This document shows positions 12,851-25,374 of a stretch of DNA of 64,000 nucleotides, piece after piece; position 1 is the stretch's first letter; each line of letters starts with the position of its first letter. This DNA comes from Sipunculus nudus (lineage: Eukaryota; Annelida; Sipuncula; Golfingiida; Sipunculidae), in NCBI GenBank assembly GCA_026874595.1, contig CM049314.1, positions 77,142,300 through 77,206,299 on the forward strand, in the 5' to 3' direction. The notes beneath the pieces were generated by a model. It ran no database searches. It saw nothing but the letters and a program-made list of their open reading frames with translations, and had not been told where the DNA came from. The position numbers were made by a program, and so were the translations under genes.

Positions 12851-14962
12851 AAAAGCTACATATTTTAGCTGTATCAAACTAAAAGGAGACCTTTGTAAAA
12901 TATCATATAGAAATGGAAAGAGAATATGGTCCATCAAATCACGTTTTATCTAATAGCTACACAATACACACTGATTGCCCCGCTTAAACTTACTATGGTA
13001 GAATATTTTAGAATCCTTATTATTTCGGACTCGTATTATGTTTTTTTCATGTGATCACCATCATTTCAATTTTTTAATCATTTTTATTCCTTTCTAATAC
13101 AATAAATACGCCGACATAATTTTTACCCTATAAAAGAGGGAGCGGAAACCTTTCTGTGTTTGCAAACCTGTGATAAAGAAGGAAAGGAAAATTATCAGCG
13201 ACCCCATTTGCAATTTAAACATGAAAAGAGCGAAAGCTTACACCCTTATCCTCACGACCAATGAAAATGTGAGAGGCTTCACATATTTGAAACCAACATC
13301 TGTTACAATTTTTCGTCTAGACGGTTCTTTCCCTTTTTAAAGGGAATATAACGTCTATACAACGCCAGTTTTTCCCGGTAAATGAAATTGTTTAGATTGA
13401 GGACTGCAATACGCTGGAAGTGGTAACAGGATAAGAAAAAGGTCAATAAACTGCAAATCGGCCTGTGTTTCTCTCCAAAGAGAAAAAGTAAGTCAAGACC
13501 TCAACATATATCCTTTTACACGAGAAAATGTGACATAAGCTTCATTCAACTAAAACTCTTAATCCCAAAGGTGCCATCATCCCATGACAAAATCAGTTCT
13601 TATTCTTAAATTCTATGTACCGATAGGCCTTTTTTCAGTATTTGAATCACCATTGGAACCAAAAGGCACAGATAAACATTTCCGTAACTTTTTCACCAGT
13701 GATCATTAAACTCAACGATATTAAAAAAAACACTGAGTTTATTAAAACATAATTTACTCTAAGAGCGACATGCTCAATAGCTTACAAAGGAAAGATGAAC
13801 GCAAATAAAAAAAAAAAATCCTTTATGCCCCTTTACCCCGAGAAGAAACTACTCTACATTTCTAGAAAATAAGAGTATGACGTTTGACTACCCGAGGTGA
13901 ATAAAACAATGTACGGCTAAATAATTTTGTGTATCACATCAGAAAAATTTTGATTATTCTTTGCCTATTTATCTTGTACGGATTGGGCTTTGGATGTAAT
14001 ATCTCACTTCATCAATTTAATTATATACCAAATATTGCCGAACAAAACTCCTAATAAACTTGCATTGAGGTTTCTCGTGTCAAGCTGTACTAATAGAGAA
14101 ATCGAAAGAAGAAATCCAAAGTACACGATAAAACTTTAGTGTTTGCTTGACAACTTTGAAAAAATAAGCATAACATAGCAAATCAAGCTTAATATGGAAA
14201 AGAGATATTGTGGAAAATATTGCAATTAATCGTACCTGCAATCATTATTGCTTGATATTGTTCTTTTTTAAGATGAATTCCTTGTCAAAAAATAGAATCA
14301 AAGAAAAATAATCGGTGACAGGTCATTCTAATTAATAGCAGTAACGATTTGTTTGACTTGTGACAAAACAAATAACCAGCCTAAAAACAAGAGAAGGTTA
14401 ACAGACATTGTTGACGGTAATGCTTGTTTTTTTGCACTAATGCAACATCATCCGATGTTTTACATTTATATCCTTTAATACATGTATGTCCAAGCGATCA
14501 AGCATTCCAAAAAAAATTAAGTTTTGTAGTAAGTAGCTCAAATTATTGTCAGTTTATTCAGACAGATTTGAAACATTGAAATGGTGTTTTTATCTTTGAA
14601 AGGGGGGGGGGGGCTGTTAAAAAAAGATTTGCCTGACGGATTGACGGACTTTGTTTTCTGAAAATAGATAGTTTTGCAATGATGCTTGTTTGGCAGCTCA
14701 AAAAGGAAGGGTATTACAGGATACGCCGTGAGTAGCCAGATTACTGCCGGTAAATTCAGATAAATAAAACTGAGTTTTTCCTGGGTTTGCCGATTCTTAA
14801 CAGCTCCACGCACAAGTCGTTCTCCGGTCACAGTGCTCGAGGCTGCTGATGTTAAAATAATTCTAGATTAACAGATCAGAAAAACGATGTTATATATCAC
14901 TTACAAAGACACCGAAGCGCATTTTTACAAAAAACACAAATACAGACGGGAGTTATGCTGAC

Positions 14963-15154
14963 TTGCTTTGGGTGACTTATTCCCGTGCGCTGTGCTCGGT
15001 ATCTATCCTTAATCCAAATCAATGGACTCATTGGTTTCTGTCAGCCAATTGTATCCTAATTCAAGATTTTTTTTCTATTTCAGCTCGTATCACACATAAT
15101 GCAAGATCTTTTTTTTGGATCACAGGCTTAAGTGTGGATCACCCGATTGAATGA
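14963..15154 (+). other. Small frame conserved between array units B and C
   Basis: The frame includes CSVSILNPNQWTHWFLSA. The unit C counterpart (within 22172-22507) has CSVSILYPNQWAHWFLSA, and both end with a VDxxIE motif before the stop. The nucleotide sequence is itself well conserved, so the matching peptides may only reflect recent duplication. The frame is 63 codons here and 111 in C, and the predicted start differs. I recognise no domain. Confidence 0.2.
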
Positions 15155-15739
15155 CTGGATACACTGAAATATTAAAATTCTAGCATAAATGATTGACTTT
15201 GAAGTCAATCAAGTTAGGTTGATGATAAAATATAATAATAAAGTTAATCTATATACTTACACATAGTTAATGAAAATGACTTGATACTTAATTAAAAAAA
15301 ACATATGCTTTCATGTATACTGTTTATTCAGAAAAATTAGTTGGGATTTTACTTTCGTGGTTTTCATGGGTCCAGGCAATCCACGAATTCATGATTCCAA
15401 CGATCGAATAATCATTAAGTCCCAGATTATCCTGATTGCAGCTGGTGGGAGATTTCGTCTATATAGCTATATAAGGTGACTGATGCGTTTTCAAAATAAA
15501 GTACATACAACCCTTATTATTCTATTAATTTATATGTACATATAATTAAAGTGCTGAATTTGTTTTTTTCTGGAAAATTATGATAAGTGGGATTAATAAT
15601 AAATATTATGTTGTCCTTTCCATTATCATCCATAATGTTACACAAACCAGGCCCTCTAAATCGAATATAAACGCTTACAATGAGAGAATATCAAACTCTT
15701 TATTTTTACCTAAAATTGTTTCCAACATTTTCTTTTTTT

Positions 15740-15925
15740 AACATTTCAGGTGAAATATTTAAGATGTGTATCACATTTCAATCGCCCAGAGCTGACGTTT
15801 TGACATGTGCACCACACAAATGGTACACATGTTCCAATGTTCGTGACCACGGTTATCTCGTCACGGCTTTCCAGTGGATTAAAAATAAAACTCCCTTGCA
15901 TTTTCCTGAAAGCGAATATAAATAA
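15740..15925 (+). other. Conserved internal block of array unit B (possible exon or regulatory block)
   Basis: A pyrimidine-rich tract ending in ACATTTCAG (possible 3' splice acceptor) precedes a frame containing TCAPHKWYTCSNVR. Unit C has the same arrangement with TCAPHERYTCSNVR. In a 73-nt stretch around 15778-15850 I count 5 differences from unit C, closer than most of the surrounding sequence. The block holds an inverted pair, ACATGTG (15803) and CACATGT (15826), kept in both units. The opposite strand also stays open across it. Function unknown; it could be an exon, a stem-loop or a binding site pair. Confidence 0.35.
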
Positions 15926-15999
15926 AACGTATTCCGAATGTTCTCGAATACAGTTGTGTGACATAAAGTGAGCTATTAAGCAGACACGCGGTAATTCTT

Positions 16000-16065
16000 C
16001 CGAATATTGCCGATAGTTGTATATAAGTGAGAGCCGTAAGCAAGCGTCAATAGATACAAGTAGGC
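16000..16065 (+). promoter_or_regulatory. TATA-like conserved block, unit B
   Basis: CCGAATATTGCCGATAG, then GTATATAAGTGAGAGCCGTA and ACAAGTAGGCC. Unit C has the same words with TTATATAAGTCAGAGCCGTA. A TATA box followed about 25-30 bp later by conserved sequence is what a core promoter would look like, but no transcript can be shown from sequence. Confidence 0.3.
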
Positions 16066-16104
16066 CTATGAAAATTATATCCCGCCAACTGTTAATTGAG
16101 TAAA

Positions 16105-16811
16105 ATTCCTTTCGTTTTGGTCCATTAAGTAGATTTATAATTTCTTTTTAAAAAATCTCTGTATAGTTGGCATGTTCGATTTCGGACGCACCTTGCCCAC
16201 GGCTCTTTTTGCATATTACGGACGCTACATGTGTTTTTTTTTTTCCTCTGATCAAGTGATCGCACGTGATAACTTAGCGCCGATAAATCGGCCGGCACGT
16301 GCCCGTCACGGCTGATTAATTCTGGTGGTAGGACCGGCCTGGGAGAAGCGCGTTTGCTCAGCACTGACCGAGTGCATGCGGACCGTGTGATAAGCATCTT
16401 AATCGAGCCACAAGTGTATTACGTCTTTATGTCCTCGCTTTAACTCTGTATATCTCGATATATATAAACCTAGAAATGATAGCATTTGTATTGTCATTCC
16501 ACGCATTTGAATACCCAACAACTTTTTTCACCAAAAAAACCCACGAAATTAAAAGCCCGCGATATTATCAGAATCTTTATTATCAGCATATTTTATGGAG
16601 TAAGGACGAAAAGTGGACATGTTAGTTTTTTTATCATTAATGCATGTTCCAACTTGAAGACTTGACAAATCTCTCAATTTGGTCTCATTTATACATTATA
16701 TGTTGTACGTGTGATCCTATACTTTTTGACGGTGCTCAGGAAATACTCCGACCTCTGCTTGGAGCAAAGGTGACATCATGTATATATCGGTGATTAGATG
16801 ATTTATTAGCT
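16105..16811. other. Extra 0.7-kb segment in unit B, CpG-richer
   Basis: Unit C passes from GGGTAAAATAACTGTGCC directly to ATAAATGTAATGTATCC (23420-23455). Unit B carries about 700 bp between the same points. Part of it (16180-16400) is richer in G+C and CpG than its surroundings and contains CACGTG sites, including the palindrome GGCACGTGCC (16294-16303). A minus-strand ATG frame of 90 codons (16125-16397) lies here, without a recognisable domain. It could be an insertion in B or a deletion in C. Confidence 0.5.
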
Positions 16812-17968
16812 GTGCAATAAATGTAATGTATCCTTCTTTTTTGTAATTAAAAAATGTTTGGTTTATGCAACACCTTATAAAATAAGGCAGATCAGATTAA
16901 GGTTCCCTCCGACAATAATTAAAGAGAAAAAAAAGGGCTTTAATTATAGCTTATTATATAATGTTTTCAATTTTTTGCAACCTATTAAAAACAGAGGCCG
17001 TGTTGCAAAAAAAAAAAAAAAAAAAAACAGATTCACTATAATCAAAGTCATCTTTTTTCATGGAAAACAAAAAACACATATTTATATAATTTTTATATAA
17101 ACGGATTGAGTTGTTTTTACATTCATACCTATATTACTGTTTAATTCCGCTCCGGTGTTCTGTGTTGTCGCTCTCATTTCAGAATTATTTTACATTAATT
17201 ACAAAGTTATATGTTGTGTTTAAGACTGAGTCAGTCATGTTCGTGATCCTAGTGACGTCATTCCCGATGACCGCGACTGATCATGGGGCATAAGAAAAAG
17301 CTCTGTTCTATGCTTATTTCCACAATTATTCACTCTCTGGGTATAGATAATACAAAAGGTTCGTTCTTCCTTTCTCCCAGGAAGACATATTAGTAAATGC
17401 CACCGTAACCAAAGGGTATAACAATCAAACATTTGTATCGGTACCCCTGTCCGAATACGGACAACAGCAATACATCATATGAATCCGAAAGGACACTATA
17501 ATCAAAGAGCTTTTGTTTGTTAAACAAACAGGCTTACAATCAATGTCTGCTTTATTAGCCTGAAACCTTTTCATGAAGCATGAACTCGATTTTACTAACA
17601 TGATCATTCAGACACAATCCATCGCTGTTTCTCTTTTTTTTACAAAATAGATAGGTTTGTTACTGAGCTGTTGCCTAGAACAAGGAGAAAAACGTGACGA
17701 TCTCACAGTCCATTTCATTGCCAATATTTTTGCGTAGCTTTTCTTTCCAGTTAATTAATTGTCCAGTTTTAATGAAAAGGAGTCTAGCTCAGGAAATTTT
17801 GTGTTGAGGAGTAAAGAGACAAGAAATAAATGATCGTCTTTCTGGAAAAAAAATATGTAAGCATCAAATCCTCTCAAATTCATGGGTAAAAAGTTCAACA
17901 AAAGCACATAGAGCAACATTTAAAAATCATGATTATAACATTTATGCAGAGAAGGGCAATATATCAAA

Positions 17969-17985
17969 GGGGGGGGGGGGGGGGG
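17969..17985 (+). repeat. Poly(G) tract, 17 nt
   Basis: An uninterrupted G run in unit B. The equivalent place in unit C (about 24606) has GAGGGG only, so the tract expanded after duplication. Confidence 0.9.
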
Positions 17986-20900
17986 TAAATACGCTGCAGT
18001 GCCTGTTTGTTGTGTAAAAATGGTGTTATGATCAATGATGATATTTTTTAAATAATAAATAAGGTCTGGTTGGTTCTAGAGGAGAGTTATGGTGTTAACT
18101 GCGTTTGCATGAACATTACTAATTATGTAATTCTTTTGCCAAATCTTAAAGCATGAGGTCCCCTTCCTCAATGTTTTATTCCCGCGGTCTAAACACAACA
18201 AGCGGCACTACAAGATTTCATCGTAAATTGGTGATATATATTGTGGACTATATAAATGTGTTCAATTTCCCTCCAAGTTTACATTTCCGCTGAGAAGGAT
18301 GTCTTTCTTGTTTTTTTTTTAGTTGCTAACAACAGAGAATCTTCACATTTGAGAAATTGTATCGTCCGGTATTTCTTTAGCTTTAAATTACATATATCAC
18401 ACATATATCACACTAAAGTGAAACTAAATCATACGATCTCGGTGTAACTTTAGCTAAGAATATGATCAACGGCAGAATCGTTTTTGTTTAGTCACGTAGT
18501 TTTGTTTTGTCCATCAGTCCTATATTCATGCAAGATACATGTTGATAATCTCCTGAAGTAAGAAATCTTCTGCAAACTAAGTTGGTTAGTTTTGTATGGA
18601 TTTTACTTAGATTTGCTCTTTAAAGTTTTGCTCTGATCTTCATTTTTTCCACATATGTTCCCTCTGGGAGAAAGAACGAATTTATTTTCTTTTCCATAAT
18701 ACACATCTTTTCCCGTCATGAAGCTTCACATCAAAGACCCCATAAATCTAAAAGTTTAATATAGTGAAAATGGTGTTGCCAGGTTTAATCGAGGAAGTCT
18801 TTATCCCTCTGTGACACACAAAATTTTCAGAGAACGGGTCAATTGGAATATATCACATTAATTAGGCAGTCGAAGGAAAACCTGGAATTTTGTTTTATTT
18901 CTCGAACGCTGGAGCATTGATATGATTATATAGAAAGCTGTTGGTACATAAAACGTGTATGTTTGTAATAGCACCTATTAACATATAAATAAATCCATAA
19001 TGCTACTAACATAGGTAAAGCTATGCTTTCGCATTCCAAGGCAAACACGAAATCTAGACATTTCCTCTTCTATAAGAAACATATTCAACATACGCTCGAA
19101 ATGATTTTGTCCTTCATTTACTGACTGAAAACAGGTACTTATACCGTGTTTCAGTTTCTTACCTTTCATCAGAGTTTATCAAACAACTTAAAGCCGCGGG
19201 ATCGTCGTTAACATTACTCAACGTTTGTATGGCAGTAAATATGAACATCTTAGGAAAAAAGTAATTGTTATTTGTTTTTAGGGAACATGTAGGCCTCTTG
19301 GCCATAAGCTGTACAGAATTATTTAAGCGCCAACCTAAGTATTTTCCTCTGTTTCCTGGAAAGAAATTGTCCCCTGGATTCATACTCCTGTGACCCAGAA
19401 GATGGTCATCTTAAACTTGGTATTACCAAAGAATGTCGTTTGACACCCAGAGTTAAATAAATAAAGATACGGCTCTATTTGGTACGCATGCCTCAATGGT
19501 GATCATTCGATTTAATGACTTGATACATTTAAATATTATCATTCTAACATAAATGATCGACTTTGAAGTAAATCAATTTTTTAAAAGATAGAATGAAATA
19601 GTTGAATAAATCTATTTACTTACATATAGTAATTGAAAATTACCTAATATAAATTAAGTAAAACCAGCATGAACTTTCATGTTGACTGTGGGTCAGAAAT
19701 ATTATTTTGGATTCAATTTTCGTGGTAACGTGGGTCAAGGCAATTCACTTATTCATGATTCCAACTTTTTACATCAGGCATGGCATGTTGATGAGCTAGA
19801 AGTAGAAGTTCGACAAAAGCTACATATTTTTACTGTATAAAAACGAAAACGAGACCTTTGTACCATACCATATAGAAATGGAAAGAGAAAATATAGTCCA
19901 TCAAATCACGTTTTGTCTGATAGCTAACGTTAACACAATACACACTGGTAGAATATTTTAGAATCCTTATTATTTTGGACTCATTTATGTTTATTCATGT
20001 GATCACCAAGATATCCATATATATCCAGTATTTTCCTGGGCTGAGTATAACAGTTCGCTTAAGCAAGTATTTCCTTGCCATGCCTTCCATGTGACAAGTT
20101 ATCATGGATAGAGTATTCTTATTTTCATTTCAATTTCTAAAATGACTGATTTCCTTTCTAATAAAGTGAATAATTGGTTTCGCAGAACGATACCAACACA
20201 ACAACGCAGACATAATTTTAAAAATTATAAAACAGAGAGATAAAACCTTTCTCTGTTTGCAAACCTTTGATAAAGAAGAGAATAAATGTCGGCGATCCCC
20301 TTTTCAATTTACCCCTGAAAAAGTAACAGTTCACACCCTTATCCTCACAGCGAACGACATATATTTAAAACATTAAAAAAAAAGATAAACATCATTTGTA
20401 ACAATTTTTGACAAGGCAGTTCTTTCCTTTTTGAAAGGGGACATTACGTCTTCACATCGCCGGATATTTCCGGTAATATGCTTGAAGACGTAACGGAATT
20501 AGAAAAAAGGTCAACAAATTGCAAACCGACCTGTTTCTTCCCTCCGAAGAGGAAAATTAAATCTAGACCTCAACACATATCCCTTTACACGAGATAATGT
20601 GACATATGCCCCATTCAACTTAAACCCCTGATCCCAAGGGTGCCATCCCCCCATGACAAAAAAAGTTCTTATCCTTACATCTATTTCCCGCTGGGTCTTT
20701 TTTCATCTTGATCTCATCATTATTTGTTTTATCATTTTTAATCACCTTTGGAACCAATATGCACTGATAGACATTTCCCTAACTTATTTCATCATTGATC
20801 ATTAAATTCAACGATATGTATACTGAAAAAAAACTGAGTTTATTAAAACGCTATCTATTTATAAGAGCGACATGCTCAATATTTTACAAAGGAGCGCTGA

Positions 20901-22171
20901 ACGCAAATAAAAAAAATGTCATGTCCCTTTACCTACAGAAAAAGCTCACTTAATTGTTTAGAATATCAAATTTTGACGTTTTACAACCCGCGGTTAATAA
21001 ACCTAGGTACGGTTATTCTGGTGTATCACATCAGGAAAAGTTTGACTATTCTTGGCTCGTTAAATGATTTTGGAAAATAACCAATAAACGCAAAATCTCA
21101 CGAAGGCTTAGAAATTCAACTGATTTATATCCACTTAGTGTTGATAAACTGTATTTGTTACTGTAAGAACACATAATCCAGAAATCTCACGTAGTCTCCC
21201 AGCCAGAATCAAAGTTCACAGAAATGTTACTTATGGGGCTCAGTTAATTATTTTTGAAACCGGACAAATGTTTATATTTACTGGAATCCCATTTAAATTC
21301 TTGAGTTATCAAAATTTTATATTGTACGGACTGGGCTTTGGATGTAATATCAAGCTTCATTTATTCAATTATTTACCAAGTACTGCGGGACAAAACTCCC
21401 AATAAACAAGCATTTAGGTTTCGCCTGTTAAGCTGTCCTTACAGTGATATCAGTAAGAAGAAATCGAAAGAGCACGACAAAACATTAAAGTCTGCGTGAC
21501 AATTTTGAAAAAGTAAGCATAACACAGCTAAGCAGGCTTGACAAGCAAAGGTAAAATTGTGTAGGATCTCAATAAAAATATAAAGAAGGAAAAACATATT
21601 GCAATAAATCGAACCTGCAAATATTATTGCTTGATATTGTTCTTTCTAAGATTGATCTCTTGTCAAATGATAAATTCAAAGAAAAACAAATCTGTGACAG
21701 GCCATTCTACTCTATAGCAGTGAGGATTTTGTTGACTCGTGGCAATACATATAACCATCCTAAAAACAATACAATGTTTACAGATGTTTTTGACGGAAAT
21801 GGCTTATTTTGCCCTACTACAATATCTCCCGATGTTATCCATTTAAATCCTTAAAAACATGTATGTATAAACGTTCAAGCTTCCGGAAATATTGAGGTTT
21901 GTATGAAGTAGCTCAAATTATTGCCAGTTTATTCACACAAATTTAAAACATTGAAAATATGTTTTTTCTTTGAAGGGGTGGGGGACATTAAAAAAAAAAG
22001 AGTTGCCTGACGACTTGACGGACATTGATTTCTGTAAAAAGATTGTTATGCAATGGTGCGTGCCAAGGACGTAGATAAATGAGGGTTAACAACAGGCTAC
22101 GCCGTATGTAGCTTAGATTACTCCCAGTATATTCAGACAAATAAACACGAGCTTTTTGGGGGGTTTGCTGA

Positions 22172-22507
22172 TTGTCAACAGCTGCACGCGAAAATCGTTC
22201 TCTGCTAACAGTGATCAAGGCTGCTAATGTTAAAAAGTTCTGGATTTGCAGATCAGAAAAGCGATGTTATATAGGGCTTACAAAGACACCGGGGCGCAGT
22301 TTTTACAATAAACACAAATACAGATTTGGTGATTATTCCCGCCCGCTGTGCTCGGTATCCATCCTTTATCCAAATCAATGGGCTCATTGGTTTCTGTCAG
22401 CGAAGTGTATCCTCAAGTATGATTTTATTTTACTCCAGATCGTACCACACATAATGCTTGATCCTTTTTGGTTCGCAGGCTTCATTGTGGATGATTCGAT
22501 TGAATGA
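22172..22507 (+). other. Small frame in unit C matching 14963-15154
   Basis: An open frame of 111 codons that includes CSVSILYPNQWAHWFLSA and ends in VDDSIE. The unit B counterpart is shorter at its 5' side because of substitutions and indels. No domain was recognised. Confidence 0.2.
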
Positions 22508-23054
22508 TTTGATATATTTCAATATTAACATTCTGGCATAAATGGTTGCCTTTGATGGTATAGTAAAGTAATGGAGTAAATCTATATACATACATATACG
22601 TGTAGTTAGTGAAAATGACCTGATATCTAATTATAAAACGGCATATTCATTTATATATACTTTAGATTCTAAAATATAAGTTGGGATTTTACTTTCGTAG
22701 TTTTTGTGGGTCAAGGCAATCCACGAATTCATGATTCCAACGATCAAAGGATCATTAGGTCCCAGATTTTCATGATTTTAGTTGGTGGTCGACTTCGTCT
22801 ATAGTTATATAAAAAAAATACATAAACCCTTTATTATTATGCTATGAATTTCATTAGTACATATGATGACAGACCTGAATTTGTTTTTCTGTAAATTACT
22901 AATAATGCACGTAATAAAAATATTATGTTGTCCATTTCATTATTTTTCATAATACCGCACAAACCAAGCCCCCTATGAACCGACTATTAATGCTTTCAAT
23001 GAAATGGTATCAAATTCTTTATTTTTACCTAAAATATTTTCCCACATTTTCTTT

Positions 23055-23241
23055 TTTAAACATTTCAGATGAAATATTGCAGAATAATATGACATTTCAA
23101 TCGCGCAAAGCTGTCGTTTTGACATGTGCACCACACGAACGGTACACATGTTCCAATGTTCGTGTCCACAGTGACCGTGGCTCGGCCTTTCATTGGATTC
23201 AAAAGAAAACTCCCTTGCATTATCAAGAAAGCGAATATTAA
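23055..23241 (+). other. Conserved internal block of array unit C
   Basis: Counterpart of 15740-15925, with an AACATTTCAG acceptor-like end, the frame containing TCAPHERYTCSNVR, and the ACATGTG (23122) / CACATGT (23145) inverted pair. A minus-strand frame containing TNIGTCVPFVWCTCQN is also shared by both units, so the coding strand, if any, cannot be chosen from two copies. Confidence 0.35.
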
Positions 23242-23324
23242 AAAAAACACTTATTCCAAATGTTTTCGAATACGGTTGTGTGCTTTTAAAGTGTGCCATT
23301 AATTAGACACGCGGTACTTCTTCC

Positions 23325-23390
23325 GAATATTGCCGATAGTTTTATATAAGTCAGAGCCGTAATCAAGCGTCCATGAATACAAGTAGGCCT
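23325..23390 (+). promoter_or_regulatory. TATA-like conserved block, unit C
   Basis: CCGAATATTGCCGATAG followed by TTATATAAGTCAGAGCCGTA, matching unit B at 16000-16065. Candidate core promoter only. Confidence 0.3.
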
Positions 23391-23881
23391 TTGCAAATAA
23401 TATCCCGCTAACTTTTAAATGGGTAAAATAACTGTGCCATAAATGTAATGTATCCTTCTTTTTTTCTGTAGTGTAAATTATTGGTTTATACAACACCTTC
23501 CATTCAAAATAAGGTTGATCAAATTAATGTTCCCTCCGACAATTATTAGAGAGAGAAAAAAAAAACAACACTTGTCATGATTGCTTATTATATATTGTTT
23601 CGTATTTGTGTAACCTATAATCACAAAGGCTGTGTTCGGAAAACAGATTCACTATAGTCAATATATTTAGGCCAAAGGTATCATTCTTCATGGAAAACAA
23701 ACATCCATTTGGAAATATAATTGTTTATGTAAACGGATTGAGTTGTTCTTATTTTCATATCTATATTACTGTATATATTCACTCCGGTGTTCTGTGTTGT
23801 CGCTCTCATTTCAGAATTATATTTCATTAATAACAAAGTTATATGTTGTGTTCGAGACTGGGTCAGCTATGTTCGTTATCC

Positions 23882-23895
23882 TAGTGACGTCATTC
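23882..23895. promoter_or_regulatory. CRE-like TGACGTCA site kept in both units
   Basis: AGTGACGTCATTCCCGAT occurs here and at about 17251 in unit B. TGACGTCA is the full palindromic cAMP-response-element consensus. Its conservation may simply follow the duplication. Confidence 0.25.
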
Positions 23896-25222
23896 CCGAT
23901 AACGGCGATTGGGCAGAAGTGGGCATAAGAAAAAGCTCCGTTCTTATTTCTTCAATTTTTCACTTTCTGGGTATAGATAATACAAAATGTGCGTTCTTCC
24001 TTTCTTCGAGGAAGAAATGTTAGTAAATGATACCGAAGCCACAGGGTATAACAATCAAGCATTTGAATCGGTACCTCTGTCAGAATACGGACCAATAGCA
24101 ATACATCATATGAATCCGAAAGGACAGAATAATCAAAGGGCTTTTGTTTGTTAAACAAACAGGCTTACAATCAATGTCTGCTTTACTGGCCTAAAACCTT
24201 TTCTTGAAGCATGAACTCGATATTACTTACATGATCATTCATGCACAATCCATCTCTATTTCGTCTTTTTTTCACAAAATGGATAGGTTTGTTTCTAAGC
24301 TGTTGTCTAAGAGCATGGAGAAAAAATGTGATGATCTCACAGTCCATTTCATTGGCAAAATAATCGGGTAGCTTTTCTTTCCAGTTGATGAATTGTCCAG
24401 TTTTTATGAAAAGGAGTCTAGCTCAGGAAATTGTTTTGTAAGAAAGAGTAGGGACACAAGATTTTAATGGTCTTCATTCCGAAAAAAAATAAATACGCCA
24501 AAACCCTTCTCAAATTCATAGGTAAACAGTTCAACAAAAGCACATAGAGCAACATTTAGAAATAGTGATTATAACATTAACGCACAGAAGGGCAATCAAT
24601 CAAAGCGAGGGGTCATTCCGCTGCAGTGCCTGTTTCATGTGTAGAAAAAAGTGTTATGATCAATGATGATATTTTGTAAATAATAAGCAAGGCTTGGATG
24701 GTTCTAGAGGAGAGTTATGGCGTAAACTCCCTTTGCAGGAACAATACTAATTATGTAATTCTTATCCGATTCTTAAAGCATGAGGTCCCCTTCCTCAAGT
24801 CGTGTATTACTCTCGCGGTCTAACCATTAAAAGCCGTCTAAACAAGTACAAGCTTTCATCGTGAATTGGTAGTATTTTTATTGTGCACTATATTTAATTG
24901 TTCAATACCCCCCCCCCCCAGAGTCTCATTGTCCGCTGAAACAGGTCTATTTTACTTTTTTGGCAGTTGCTAACAACTGAGAATCTTCACATTTGGAGAA
25001 ATCGCATTGTCCGAAATTTCTATAGTTTCTTATTACATATATCACACATATCTTACTTAAGTGTATCTAAATCATACGTTTTTGGTGTCACTTTAGCTAC
25101 AAATATGATCAAAGGCAGAGTCGTTTTCGTTTAGCCAAGTAAATGTTTTGTCCATTAGTCCTATTTTCATGCAAGACGCATACTGATAATCTCCTGAAGT
25201 AAGAAAGCTCCTACATACTAAG

Positions 25223-25374
25223 TGTTATAGATGTGATGGCTTAATGGTTAGAATCCCGGCCTTTCGCTCCGGTGGTGCGGGTTCGTCAAGTCGGGGAGTG
25301 TTATAATTGTGAATCTATTGCCCAGCGGTCAGATTCCCGGCCTTTCGCTTCGGCGTTCCGGGTTCGATTCCGGG
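25223..25374 (+). repeat. Two tandem tRNA-like modules at the LTR start
   Basis: Two copies of about 76 bp, each starting TGTTATA (25223 and 25299), share TTCCCGGCCTTTCGCT-type and CGGGTTCG words. Copy 1 has an A-box-like TGGCTTAATGG. Copy 2 has a perfect B-box GGTTCGATTCC. The central CCGG...TTC...CCGG resembles a tRNA-Glu-type anticodon arm with anticodon TTC, but the loop is too long and acceptor pairing is poor, so this is not a functional tRNA. A G-run of 16 nt follows at 25378-25393. Confidence 0.6.

Larger units (their letters stand above)
12848..19764 (+). repeat. Long array unit B, about 6.9 kb
   Basis: Landmarks shared in order with unit C are: head (12848 / 19800), GACGGTTCTTTCCC region (about 13320 / 20416), GGGCTTTGGATGTAATATC (about 13986 / 21332), CAATGGACTCATTGG (about 15022 / 22376), a conserved block with an ACATGTG/CACATGT pair (15803 / 23122), a TATA-bearing block (about 16018 / 23341), GTGACGTCATTCCCGAT (about 17252 / 23884), GATCTCGGTGTAAC (about 18436) and a tail CACCCAGAGTTAAATAAATAA (about 19445 / 27750). 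Its last 275 bp (19490-19764) repeat the internal segment 15115-15400, making the B/C junction a mosaic. No long open frame or transposase was found. Confidence 0.8.

Noticed and set aside
15801-15834. p53-family response element (two CATG half-sites)
   Set aside because: Each half-site misses the RRRCWWGYYY pattern and the gap is about 14 bp; the inverted pair is reported without that label.
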